Program-made: the position numbers and the translations under genes
Assembly: GCA_964633845.1 (NCBI GenBank)
Contig: CAZWLA010000066.1
Location: forward strand, 1 to 6,062
From: JADHTT01 sp964633845
Lineage (GTDB): Bacteria > Campylobacterota > Campylobacteria > Campylobacterales > Arcobacteraceae
Reading direction: 5' to 3'
DNA length: 6,062 nucleotides
The notes under the pieces: model-generated
What the model was told of the DNA's origin: nothing
The model's input: the letters and a program-made list of their open reading frames with translations, nothing else
Database searches by the model: none
In this document: positions 1-6,062 of the stretch, in pieces
How the letters are laid out: every line of letters starts with the position of its first letter
Position numbering within the stretch: the first letter of the stretch is position 1

Positions 1-42
1 TTAACCACATTTTAAAGTTCATTTAAGTAACATAGCCTAAAT

Positions 43-48
43 TATAAT
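43..48 (+). promoter_or_regulatory. Perfect TATAAT -10-like hexamer upstream of ilvB
   Basis: A perfect TATAAT lies in the 61 bases before ilvB, behind A/T-rich sequence with short T runs (11-13, 22-24), as Campylobacterota sigma70 promoters often show in place of a conserved -35 box. The difficulty is its position. Transcription would start near base 55, on the AGGA ribosome binding site (52-55), leaving only about 7 bases of leader. It may therefore be a very short-leader promoter or a chance match in AT-rich DNA, with the real promoter further upstream and outside the window. Confidence 0.3.
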
Positions 49-61
49 ATTAGGAAAACCT

Positions 62-1759
62 ATGATGATGACTGGATCGCAAATGGTAACTGAAGCCATT
101 GCTAAAGAAAATGTAAACGTAGTTTATGGTTACCCAGGTGGGGCAATTATGAATGTATATGATGAAATATATAAGCAAGATGACTTTCAACATATTTTAA
201 CTAAGCACGAGCAAGCAGCTGTTCATGCAGCAGATGCACATGCAAGAAGTACAGGAGAAGTTGGTGTTGCTATTGTGACATCTGGTCCTGGATTTACAAA
301 TGCAGTTACAGGATTAGCGACTGCATATACAGATTCAATTCCTATGGTAGTTATCTCAGGGCAGGTTCCTACTGCTGTTATTGGTACTGATGCATTTCAA
401 GAGATTGATGCCGTAGGTATTTCAAGATCATGTACAAAGCATAACTTTTTAGTAAATGATGTAAAAGATTTAACAAGAGTTTTAAAGCTTGCATTTCATA
501 TAGCAAAGACTGGAAGACCAGGTCCTGTACATATTGATATTCCAAAAGATGTAACAGCAGATATGGCAAATTTTGATTATACTCAAGAGTTTGAGTTACC
601 AACTTATAAGCCTACAACAAAAGGTAATTTAAGACAAATTAAGAATGCTTTAGACCATATCTCAAAATCAAAAAGACCATTACTTTATGTTGGTGGTGGG
701 GCTGTTGCAGCAAATTGTTATGAAGATATTAGAGAGTTTGCACACCTTACAAATATACCTGTTGTTGAGACTTTAATGGCTAGAGGTGTAATGAGAAGTG
801 ATGATGAATTACTTTTTGGTATGCTTGGTATGCATGGTGAGTACGCAGCAAATATGGCAATGTCTGAAACTGATATGATTATTTGTCTTGGTGCTAGATT
901 TGATGATAGAGTAACTGGAAGACTTGATGTATTTGCTAAGAAAGCACATGTAGTTCATATCGATATTGATCCAGCATCAATTGCAAAAATTGTAAAACCA
1001 AACTATCCAATTGTTGGTGATTTAGCTGTAGTTATGAAACAAATATTAGAACATGCCAGAGAATTTGATTTTAATGATTATTCTGATTGGGTAAATACAC
1101 TTGATGCTTACCAAAAGCAAGAGCCATTAAGATTTATTGAAAATGAAGAAGGTGGACGATTAAAACCTCAATGGGTTATTCAAAGAACAGGAGAGTTATT
1201 AGGTGATGATGCTTTAATCTCTACAGATGTTGGTCAACACCAAATGTGGGCAGCACAATTTTATCCATTTAATTACCCTAGACAATTTATGACAAGTGGT
1301 GGTTTAGGTACTATGGGAGTTGGACTTCCATATGCTATGGGAGTAAAACGAGCTAATCCAGAAAAAGTATCTATTAACTTCACAGGTGATGGTTCTGTTA
1401 TGATGAATATACAAGAGATTATCACTTGTACTCAATATAACTTACCACATATAAATATTATTTTAAATAATAATTATCTTGGTATGGTAAGACAATGGCA
1501 AACTAGATTTTATGAAGATAGATTATCTGAAACACTTCTTGAAACACAGGCAGACTTTAAAATGCTTTGTGAGTCTATGGGTGGTGTTGGATTTAGGGTT
1601 ACTACAAAAGAAGAGTTTGATCAAGCATTAAAAGATGCTGTAGCAGCTAATAAAACTGCAATTATTGAAGTAATTATAGATAGAAGAGAAGAAGTAATTC
1701 CAATGGTTCCAAATGGACATGCTCTAAATGAGATGCTTTTATTAGAAGGAGATAAATAA
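62..1759 (+). CDS. ilvB: Acetolactate synthase, large catalytic subunit
   Basis: This cytoplasmic, thiamine-diphosphate-dependent enzyme (also called AHAS; ilvI in many Campylobacter annotations) condenses two pyruvates to 2-acetolactate, or pyruvate with 2-ketobutyrate. It is the first common step of branched-chain amino acid synthesis. The 565 residues match the usual family length and show three domains: an N-terminal TPP-binding (pyrimidine) domain (about 1-170) with YGYPGGA (22-28) and the catalytic Glu50 in KHEQAA; a central domain (about 190-330) with GARFDDRVTG (277-286) typical of the FAD-binding AHAS type; and a C-terminal TPP-binding domain with GDGS (442-445) through NNN (469-471), the metal/diphosphate motif. 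RQWQ (477-480) carries the Trp linked to 2-ketobutyrate preference. Three consecutive ATGs (62, 65, 68) are possible starts. AGGA at 52-55 gives 6 bases to the first and 9 to the second, so 62 or 65 is preferred. The stop overlaps the next start by one base, suggesting coupled synthesis of the two subunits. Confidence 0.96.
   Translation: MMMTGSQMVTEAIAKENVNVVYGYPGGAIMNVYDEIYKQDDFQHILTKHEQAAVHAADAHARSTGEVGVAIVTSGPGFTNAVTGLATAYTDSIPMVVISGQVPTAVIGTDAFQEIDAVGISRSCTKHNFLVNDVKDLTRVLKLAFHIAKTGRPGPVHIDIPKDVTADMANFDYTQEFELPTYKPTTKGNLRQIKNALDHISKSKRPLLYVGGGAVAANCYEDIREFAHLTNIPVVETLMARGVMRSDDELLFGMLGMHGEYAANMAMSETDMIICLGARFDDRVTGRLDVFAKKAHVVHIDIDPASIAKIVKPNYPIVGDLAVVMKQILEHAREFDFNDYSDWVNTLDAYQKQEPLRFIENEEGGRLKPQWVIQRTGELLGDDALISTDVGQHQMWAAQFYPFNYPRQFMTSGGLGTMGVGLPYAMGVKRANPEKVSINFTGDGSVMMNIQEIITCTQYNLPHINIILNNNYLGMVRQWQTRFYEDRLSETLLETQADFKMLCESMGGVGFRVTTKEEFDQALKDAVAANKTAIIEVIIDRREEVIPMVPNGHALNEMLLLEGDK
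1744..1751 (+). promoter_or_regulatory. Ribosome binding site of ilvH, inside the end of ilvB
   Basis: AGAAGGAG is a near-complete Shine-Dalgarno sequence 7 bases before the ATG at 1759. It fixes the start at the TAATG overlap rather than at the GTG at 1804, which aligns better with the first residues of the E. coli protein but would remove the residues just ahead of the ACT domain. Being inside the ilvB coding sequence, it is exposed as ribosomes finish ilvB, which fits translational coupling. Confidence 0.75.
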
Positions 1760-2256
1760 TGAATAACTTTAAAGACTTTTATAGCAGTGAAGAGAAAAGA
1801 GAAGTGTTATCTGTAATAGTTGTAAATAAAGAATCAGTTTTATCTAGAATTGTTGATCTATTTTCAGCTCGTGGATATAATATTGACTCATTAACAGTTG
1901 CTCCTGAGCCAAATAGTCAATATTCTAGAATTACAATTATAACAACTGGAAATGCTAGAACTATTGATCAAATTGTAAAACAATTAAATAAATTAATACC
2001 AGTATTAAAAGTAACAGAGCATAAAAATGTTATTGAAAAGGACACAGTTTTAATTAAAATACCACTTGGTGAAAACTTAGCTGATGTTGATGTACTAGCA
2101 CGTGCTTACAATGGTGCAATACAAAATGTAACAGCAGATGCTATCGTAGTTTCTGCAACTGATGAACCAAAAAGAATTGCTAACTTTATTAAAGTTATTG
2201 AAAAATACAACCCAATTGAGATTGTTCGAAGTGGTGTTGTAGCAATGGAGAGATAA
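1759..2256 (+). CDS. ilvH: Acetolactate synthase, small regulatory subunit
   Basis: This is the regulatory partner of the preceding catalytic subunit (named ilvH or ilvN). It stimulates activity and gives feedback inhibition by valine. Its 165 residues comprise an N-terminal ACT domain (about 16-88) with the family signature GYNIDSLTVAPEP (39-51) and a C-terminal small-subunit domain (about 95-165) ending in EIVRSGVVAMER. It is slightly longer at the N terminus than E. coli IlvH: 12 extra hydrophilic residues precede the first ACT strand. Aligned without gaps to E. coli IlvH (recalled sequence), four of the five valine-response positions are kept (Asn23, Asn41, Ala48 and Gln71 for Asn11, Asn29, Ala36 and Gln59), but Gly14 is replaced by Ser26. 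The start is supported by the ribosome binding site at 1744-1751. The gene overlaps ilvB by one base and is followed 20 bases later by lpxD. Confidence 0.95.
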   Translation: MNNFKDFYSSEEKREVLSVIVVNKESVLSRIVDLFSARGYNIDSLTVAPEPNSQYSRITIITTGNARTIDQIVKQLNKLIPVLKVTEHKNVIEKDTVLIKIPLGENLADVDVLARAYNGAIQNVTADAIVVSATDEPKRIANFIKVIEKYNPIEIVRSGVVAMER

Positions 2257-2263
2257 TTTTTTG

Positions 2264-2268
2264 AGGAG
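2264..2268 (+). promoter_or_regulatory. Ribosome binding site of lpxD
   Basis: AGGAG lies 8 bases before the ATG at 2277, in the 20-base ilvH-lpxD gap. It supports that start and independent loading of ribosomes on lpxD within a polycistronic message. Confidence 0.7.
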
Positions 2269-2276
2269 AGAGTATA

Positions 2277-3227
2277 ATGATTAGTTTAAAAAATATAGCA
2301 CAAGAATTAAATATTGATTGTGACCATGATATAAATATTATCGGTTTAAACACATTAAAAGACTCTACTTCAAATCAAATCTCCTTTTTAGAAAATAAAA
2401 AATATTTAAAAGATTTAAAACAAACAAATGCAGCTGCAGTCCTATTAACATCTGACTTTAAAGATGAAGTACCAGAGGGTACAATTGCTTTAGTATGTGA
2501 TGAACCATATCTTAATTTAGCATATGCATCAAAGCTATTTGCTCCTAAAATTATTGAAACTACTGGTCAAAATCCTAATATAGGTATAAATTCTAATATT
2601 ATGGAAAATGTATATATTGGTTTTAATACAACAATAGGTGATAATTGTACGATTATGCCTGGATCATTTATTGGTGATAATGTAACAATAGGTGATAACT
2701 GTACAATATACCCAAATGTAAATATCTATAGAGATTGTATTATTGGTAATGATGTAATGATTCATGCAGGAACTGTAATAGGTTCAGATGGATTTGGATT
2801 TGCTACAACTAAAGATGGAAAGCATATTAAAATATATCAAAATGGTAATGTAACAATTGGTTCAGATATAGAGATTGGTTCAAATTGTACTATTGATAGA
2901 GCAGCATTTGCTAGTACTATTATTGAAGATCGTGTACGAATTGATAATCTTGTACATATAGCACACAATTGTAAAATAGGGTATGGTTCTATTCTTGTTA
3001 CACAAACAGGATTAAGTGGTTCAACAATTTTAAATGAATATGTTGTGATGGCAGGTCAGACGGGAACAACAGGACACCTAGAAATTGCACCATTTACTAC
3101 AATTTCGGCTCGTGGAGTAGTTAGTAAATCTATTACTGAACCTAAAAAACAGTGGGCTGGATTCCCTTTAGTTGAGCATAGAACATGGATGAAACTACAA
3201 GGTAAAATCCAAAGACTTTTAAAATAA
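2277..3227 (+). CDS. lpxD: UDP-3-O-acylglucosamine N-acyltransferase LpxD
   Basis: LpxD transfers an (R)-3-hydroxyacyl chain from acyl carrier protein to the 2-amino group of UDP-3-O-acyl-glucosamine, giving the diacyl intermediate of lipid A synthesis at the cytoplasmic face. The 316 residues (E. coli has 341) show an N-terminal uridine-binding domain (about 1-95) with ISFLENKKYL (35-44), whose Phe37, Asn40 and Tyr43 match the nucleotide-binding stretch of the family. A left-handed beta-helix of hexapeptide repeats follows (about 100-280), with units such as TIGDNC at 119 and 137 and TIGSDIEIGSNC near 193. HIAHNC (227-232) contains the presumed catalytic base, His230 (E. coli His239), and GSDGFGFA (169-176) is another family motif. 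The C terminus (about 300-316) is the short basic helix expected for the trimer and acyl carrier contact. The neighbouring acetolactate synthase genes match the order I recall in Campylobacter. No promoter is evident in the 20-base gap, so it is probably read with ilvBH. Confidence 0.96.
   Translation: MISLKNIAQELNIDCDHDINIIGLNTLKDSTSNQISFLENKKYLKDLKQTNAAAVLLTSDFKDEVPEGTIALVCDEPYLNLAYASKLFAPKIIETTGQNPNIGINSNIMENVYIGFNTTIGDNCTIMPGSFIGDNVTIGDNCTIYPNVNIYRDCIIGNDVMIHAGTVIGSDGFGFATTKDGKHIKIYQNGNVTIGSDIEIGSNCTIDRAAFASTIIEDRVRIDNLVHIAHNCKIGYGSILVTQTGLSGSTILNEYVVMAGQTGTTGHLEIAPFTTISARGVVSKSITEPKKQWAGFPLVEHRTWMKLQGKIQRLLK
2631..2704 (+). repeat. Direct repeat of 20 bases inside lpxD (beta-helix coil)
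   Basis: Two 20-base copies, 2631-2650 and 2685-2704, differ at a single base and start 54 bases apart. They encode TIGDNCT at residues 119 and 137, exactly 18 residues (one full three-hexapeptide turn of the beta-helix) apart. The repeat is a by-product of the protein fold and not a mobile or regulatory element. Confidence 0.8.
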
Positions 3228-3231
3228 AGGG
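3226..3231 (+). promoter_or_regulatory. Probable ribosome binding site of ftsK
   Basis: AAAGGG overlaps the last two bases of the lpxD stop codon. It lies 6 bases before an ATA at 3238 and 3 bases before an ATT at 3235, both in the ftsK frame. It is nowhere near the first ATG at 3523. This placement is the main translational argument for starting ftsK immediately after lpxD. Confidence 0.5.
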
Positions 3232-3237
3232 TAAATT

Positions 3238-5367
3238 ATACTTAGAATAATATCTTCAATAGTTATAGCATTTGTTTTTATATTTTTTGCATTTGCTACT
3301 TTTGTACCAGACAAAGAGACCGTAGGTACACTTGGAGTACTTGTATCAAAATATTCATTTGAATACTTAGGATACCTATCATATATAATTTTTATTGTTC
3401 TTTTATATCCTTTATATTTATACAGCTTCTCATATATTAATAATTTTATACAAAAAATATTAACATCAATCTTTTTATTTTTAACAGTATTAATTCTTCA
3501 ATCTCTTGTAGTTTCAAATGATATGTCTGGAAGGATTGGGGATACAGTTATTTCTACAATATCACCATTTATAGGATTTGCTGGACTTTGGTTATTTGTA
3601 ATAATTGGATTAAGTGTGTCATTCTTGGTACTTTTTCAAGACTTACAAAGAAGTTTTATTAATACAGTTAAGCAGTTTACAAATAATATTAAAAATTTAT
3701 TTATATCAGTTGGTTCATCTATAAAAACACAAAACAAGAAAGTTACAAAAGCAATAGAATCAAAGCCTCAAAAAGCTGTACTAAAAGATGATGGAGATGT
3801 GGCAGAGATTGTGATTGAAGATATCAAAGATGATATTCAAGAAGAAGAGATTATTGATCTTCCTATTGAGCAATCAATTGAAGAGAATGCTGTAATAGTT
3901 AGTGAACTGGAAGAAAATAAAAAGCTTCTTGATGATATTGAAGTAGGACATAGTGATCAACCTATAGATTTTAAATTACCTAAAACATCATTTTTTCAAA
4001 AAGCACCAAAACAGTCAAAAAATAGGATAAATGAAGTAGCTATAGATCAAAAGATTCAAGATCTACTTGAAAAATTAGCACAGTTTAAAATTGATGGTGA
4101 TGTTGTTCGTACATATTCAGGTCCTATTGTAACTACATTTGAATTTAAACCAGCAGCTAATGTAAAAGTATCTAAGATTTTAAATCTTCAAGATGATCTT
4201 GCAATGGCACTTAAGGCACAGACTATCAGAATTCAAGCCCCAATACCTGGTAAAGATGTTGTTGGAATAGAAGTGCCAAATGAAGATATACAAACTATCT
4301 ATATGAGAGAGCTTTTAGAGAGTGAATTGTTTGAAAATTCGGCTTCTCCTCTTACAATGATCCTTGGTAAAGATATTGTTGGAAATCCATTTGTTACAGA
4401 TCTTAAAAAACTTCCACATCTTTTAATTGCAGGTACTACAGGAAGTGGTAAATCTGTAGGTATAAATGCCATGATATTATCACTTTTATATAAAAATTCT
4501 CCAGATATGTTAAAGTTAATTATGATTGATCCAAAGATGTTAGAGTTTTCTATGTATAATGACATTCCACATCTTTTAACTCCTGTTATTACTAAACCAA
4601 CAGCAGCTATTAATGCTTTAGCAAATATGGTAGCAGAGATGGAAAGACGTTATAAGTTAATGGCTAATACTAAAACAAAAAATATTGAAAATTATAATGA
4701 TAAGGCAAAAAGAAATGGGGAAGATCCATTCCCATATATTGTTATTATTATAGATGAGTTAGCTGATCTTATGATGACAAGTGGTAAAGATGTAGAACTT
4801 TCTATTGCTAGACTTGCACAGATGGCAAGAGCAAGTGGTATACACTTAATTGTAGCGACACAAAGACCATCTGTTGATGTAGTGACAGGTCTTATTAAAG
4901 CAAACTTACCAAGTCGTGTAAGTTATAAAGTTGGACAAAAAATAGATTCTAAAATTATTTTAGATTCAATGGGTGCTGAATCATTACTTGGTCGTGGAGA
5001 TCTTTTATTTACACCTCCTGGGTCTTCAAATCTTGTGCGTATTCATGCTCCATGGTCAGATGAAAATGAGATTGAAGAGGTTGTAGAATTTTTAAAATCT
5101 CAAAGGGATCCACAATATGATGAGTCTATATTAAAAGAAAAGACGGCCTTGGTTTCATCATCAAACAATAGTGAAGATGTAGGTGATCTTGATCCATTAT
5201 TTGAAGAAGCAAAAGAGATTATATTGTCAGATGGTAAGACATCGATATCTTATCTTCAAAGAAAGCTGAGAATAGGTTATAATAGATCTGCAACTATCAT
5301 AGAACAATTAGAAACAATGAGTATATTAAGTGCCCCAAATGCTAAGGGAAATAGAGAAATTTTATAA
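3238..5367 (+). CDS. ftsK: DNA translocase FtsK, with apparent AUA start
   Basis: FtsK is a septum-anchored hexameric ATPase that pumps chromosomal DNA during division and, in this phylum, is expected to work with the single recombinase XerH at difH. Read from 3238 it has 709 residues: four hydrophobic segments (about 4-22, 44-62, 74-92, 109-133) forming the usual FtsK membrane domain; a short acidic linker (about 180-240); and the motor, with its alpha part from about 265, Walker A GTTGSGKS (399-406), Walker B ending IIIDE (Asp506, Glu507) and the ATQRPSVDVVTG stretch. The C-terminal gamma winged-helix (about 652-709) contains RIGYNRSATIIEQLE, the DNA-reading helix region. The start is unusual: the first ATG (3523, residue 96) would discard three membrane segments, and no ATG, GTG, TTG or CTG lies in frame after the stop at 3232-3234. 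I chose ATA at 3238 by its spacing from AAAGGG; ATT at 3235 is the alternative, as is a point mutation or sequencing error. The motor part is certain. Only the start is in doubt. Confidence 0.9.
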   Translation: MLRIISSIVIAFVFIFFAFATFVPDKETVGTLGVLVSKYSFEYLGYLSYIIFIVLLYPLYLYSFSYINNFIQKILTSIFLFLTVLILQSLVVSNDMSGRIGDTVISTISPFIGFAGLWLFVIIGLSVSFLVLFQDLQRSFINTVKQFTNNIKNLFISVGSSIKTQNKKVTKAIESKPQKAVLKDDGDVAEIVIEDIKDDIQEEEIIDLPIEQSIEENAVIVSELEENKKLLDDIEVGHSDQPIDFKLPKTSFFQKAPKQSKNRINEVAIDQKIQDLLEKLAQFKIDGDVVRTYSGPIVTTFEFKPAANVKVSKILNLQDDLAMALKAQTIRIQAPIPGKDVVGIEVPNEDIQTIYMRELLESELFENSASPLTMILGKDIVGNPFVTDLKKLPHLLIAGTTGSGKSVGINAMILSLLYKNSPDMLKLIMIDPKMLEFSMYNDIPHLLTPVITKPTAAINALANMVAEMERRYKLMANTKTKNIENYNDKAKRNGEDPFPYIVIIIDELADLMMTSGKDVELSIARLAQMARASGIHLIVATQRPSVDVVTGLIKANLPSRVSYKVGQKIDSKIILDSMGAESLLGRGDLLFTPPGSSNLVRIHAPWSDENEIEEVVEFLKSQRDPQYDESILKEKTALVSSSNNSEDVGDLDPLFEEAKEIILSDGKTSISYLQRKLRIGYNRSATIIEQLETMSILSAPNAKGNREIL

Positions 5368-5377
5368 TCTTTTAAGC

Positions 5378-5409
5378 AACTAAGGTGTACCATTTTTATA
5401 GTGGTAGTT
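5378..5409 (+). other. Weak imperfect hairpin in the ftsK-hpf gap
   Basis: TACCA (5388-5392) can pair with TGGTA (5402-5406) across a 9-base loop. Alternatively, AACTA plus CCA can pair with TGGTAGTT if seven bases bulge out. No T run follows the 3' arm, so this is not a convincing terminator and read-through from ftsK into hpf seems likely. It could be a chance pairing in AT-rich DNA. Confidence 0.2.
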
Positions 5410-5427
5410 AAGTTTATGTGATAGGCA

Positions 5428-5433
5428 TATACT
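5428..5433 (+). promoter_or_regulatory. Candidate -10 box of the hpf promoter
   Basis: TATACT matches the TATAAT consensus at five of six bases. It is preceded by T-rich patches (5393-5397 and 5412-5414) instead of a clear -35, as is common in Campylobacterota. A start near 5440 would give a leader of about 20 bases carrying AAGGA at 5450-5454, 6 bases before the hpf ATG. The 93-base gap is much larger than the 20- and 10-base gaps just upstream, which also suggests separate control of hpf. Confidence 0.45.
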
Positions 5434-5460
5434 TAAAAATTTAGCCGCAAAGGATTTATT

Positions 5461-6000
5461 ATGAATAGAGATATCGTAGGACGACACGTTAATTTAACAG
5501 ATGAAATAAAAAATTATATCAATAGTACTATTGATGGATTTGATAAATATAATTTAGATGTTATCTCAGTACATTCAATAATTTCAGCAGAAGATAAACA
5601 TGGAAAACCTCAAATTACATTTGAATTTGTAATGAATATTGCAAATCTTGATACTGTAGTTGTAAAACAAAAACACCAAGATTTACATGCAGCAGTAGAT
5701 ATTGCAGCAGATAGAATGTCAAAAATCTTAAGAAGACACAAAGATAAAGTACATGCACATGATGCTACTAAACTAAGTGAAGTTTTTGAATCAGAGATTC
5801 AAGATGCAATTGCACAAGAGTTAGAGAAGATGGAAGATGAGATTGTACCTATGAGATTAGATTCTTATAAGCCAATTGAGATTCAAGAAGCATTAGATAA
5901 TTTAAAAGCTTCAAAAGAACACTTTACAGTATTCTATGACAAAGATGATAACTTTAGAGTTATGTATAAAATGGAAAATGGACAGTTCGGTCTATATTAG
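5461..6000 (+). CDS. hpf: Long-form ribosome hibernation promoting factor
   Basis: Long HPF binds the 30S decoding region in slow or starved cells and pairs ribosomes into inactive 100S dimers. The 179 residues show the two expected parts: an N-terminal HPF/RaiA domain (about 1-100), starting MNRDIVGRHVNLTDEIKNYI and ending in a basic helix with KILRRHKDK (88-96); an acidic linker (about 103-128); and a C-terminal dimerisation domain (about 132-179) with SYKPIEIQEAL (135-145) and the terminal strands FTVFYDKDD and FRVMYKMENGQFGLY. That last domain separates the long form from the short HPF and RaiA of gammaproteobacteria. The ATG is supported by AAGGA at 5450-5454. It lies 93 bases after ftsK with a possible own promoter and is followed directly by a terminator, so it is probably the last gene of the unit and could be transcribed alone under stress. 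Assignment is by the two-domain architecture and conserved motifs. Confidence 0.93.
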   Translation: MNRDIVGRHVNLTDEIKNYINSTIDGFDKYNLDVISVHSIISAEDKHGKPQITFEFVMNIANLDTVVVKQKHQDLHAAVDIAADRMSKILRRHKDKVHAHDATKLSEVFESEIQDAIAQELEKMEDEIVPMRLDSYKPIEIQEALDNLKASKEHFTVFYDKDDNFRVMYKMENGQFGLY

Positions 6001-6018
6001 AAAGTTTTAATAATTTAT

Positions 6019-6052
6019 AAAAAGGTAGGGCTTTTTAGTCTTACCTTTTTTT
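6019..6052 (+). terminator. Intrinsic terminator after hpf
   Basis: AAAAAGGTAGGGC (6019-6031) pairs with the arm from 6038 to 6050 across the six-base loop 6032-6037. The stem is continuous, with two G-T wobbles near the loop, and the 3' side ends in seven Ts (6046-6052). The run of As at the 5' base means it could also stop transcription arriving from the opposite strand. It ends the gene block 19 bases after the hpf stop. Confidence 0.88.
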
Positions 6053-6062
6053 AATTATATAG

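Noticed and set aside
378..602. Open frame on the minus strand within ilvB.
   Set aside because: It lies wholly inside a certain gene, resembles no protein family I recognise, is rich in Leu and Tyr as expected from the reverse of this codon use, and has no evident ribosome binding site or partner.
2273..2278. A perfect TATAAT overlapping the lpxD start codon.
   Set aside because: A promoter here would start transcription inside lpxD, downstream of its ATG and ribosome binding site. It is best explained by the AT-rich spacer running into ATG.
3228..3522. A separate small membrane protein gene between lpxD and ftsK.
   Set aside because: The stretch is in the same frame as ftsK with no stop between them, and its hydrophobic segments complete the FtsK membrane domain, so it is the 5' part of ftsK.
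4299..4565. Open frame on the minus strand within the ftsK motor region.
   Set aside because: It is a mirror of the conserved Walker A region of ftsK, and there is no independent support for a gene.
5381..5411. A tRNA-like stretch (TAGTGGTAGTT resembles a D-arm).
   Set aside because: There is no T-arm, no plausible anticodon stem and no acceptor pairing nearby.
1..6062. CRISPR arrays, insertion sequences, phase-variable homopolymer tracts, att sites, or a hidden accessory system.
   Set aside because: There are no spaced repeats, transposase fragments or inverted terminal repeats, and no long G/C runs. Coding sequence covers nearly all of the window with uniform codon style.

Overview
The window is a compact, AT-rich, one-strand block of bacterial housekeeping genes. 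The features that point to the organism are low G+C, heavy AGA and A/T-ending codon use, AAGGA-type ribosome binding sites, and the order acetolactate synthase large subunit, small subunit, lpxD. I recall that order from Campylobacter. Together they suggest Campylobacterota (epsilonproteobacteria), most plausibly an Arcobacter-like member. The family-level placement is inference from memory of gene order and sequence style, not a database result.

Layout, all on the + strand: a short upstream region with a perfect TATAAT (43-48); ilvB-type acetolactate synthase catalytic subunit (62-1759); ilvH/ilvN regulatory subunit (1759-2256, one-base TAATG overlap); lpxD (2277-3227, 20-base gap); ftsK (best read as 3238-5367, 10-base gap); a 93-base gap with a likely promoter; a long-form ribosome hibernation factor hpf (5461-6000); and a strong intrinsic terminator (6019-6052). 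No terminator is visible between ilvB and ftsK, so these four genes are probably co-transcribed. hpf probably also has its own promoter, and the terminator closes the whole unit.

The two acetolactate synthase subunits form one enzyme that commits pyruvate to valine, leucine and isoleucine synthesis. LpxD performs the second acylation of lipid A synthesis. FtsK pumps DNA at the division septum and connects chromosome segregation to division. Long HPF dimerises and silences ribosomes when growth slows. They share growth and envelope/division housekeeping rather than a single pathway.

The most notable observation is at the ftsK start. The first ATG in frame (3523) would remove three of four N-terminal membrane segments. 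The frame stays open back to a stop at 3232-3234, and no ATG, GTG, TTG or CTG lies in between. An AUA (or AUU) start just after lpxD, behind an AAAGGG ribosome binding site, or a point mutation or sequencing error at that codon, is needed to explain it. A second point is a Gly-to-Ser change in the valine-binding loop of the acetolactate synthase small subunit. I found no CRISPR array, mobile element, RNA gene, toxin-antitoxin pair or other accessory system, and I do not think an undescribed system is hidden here.
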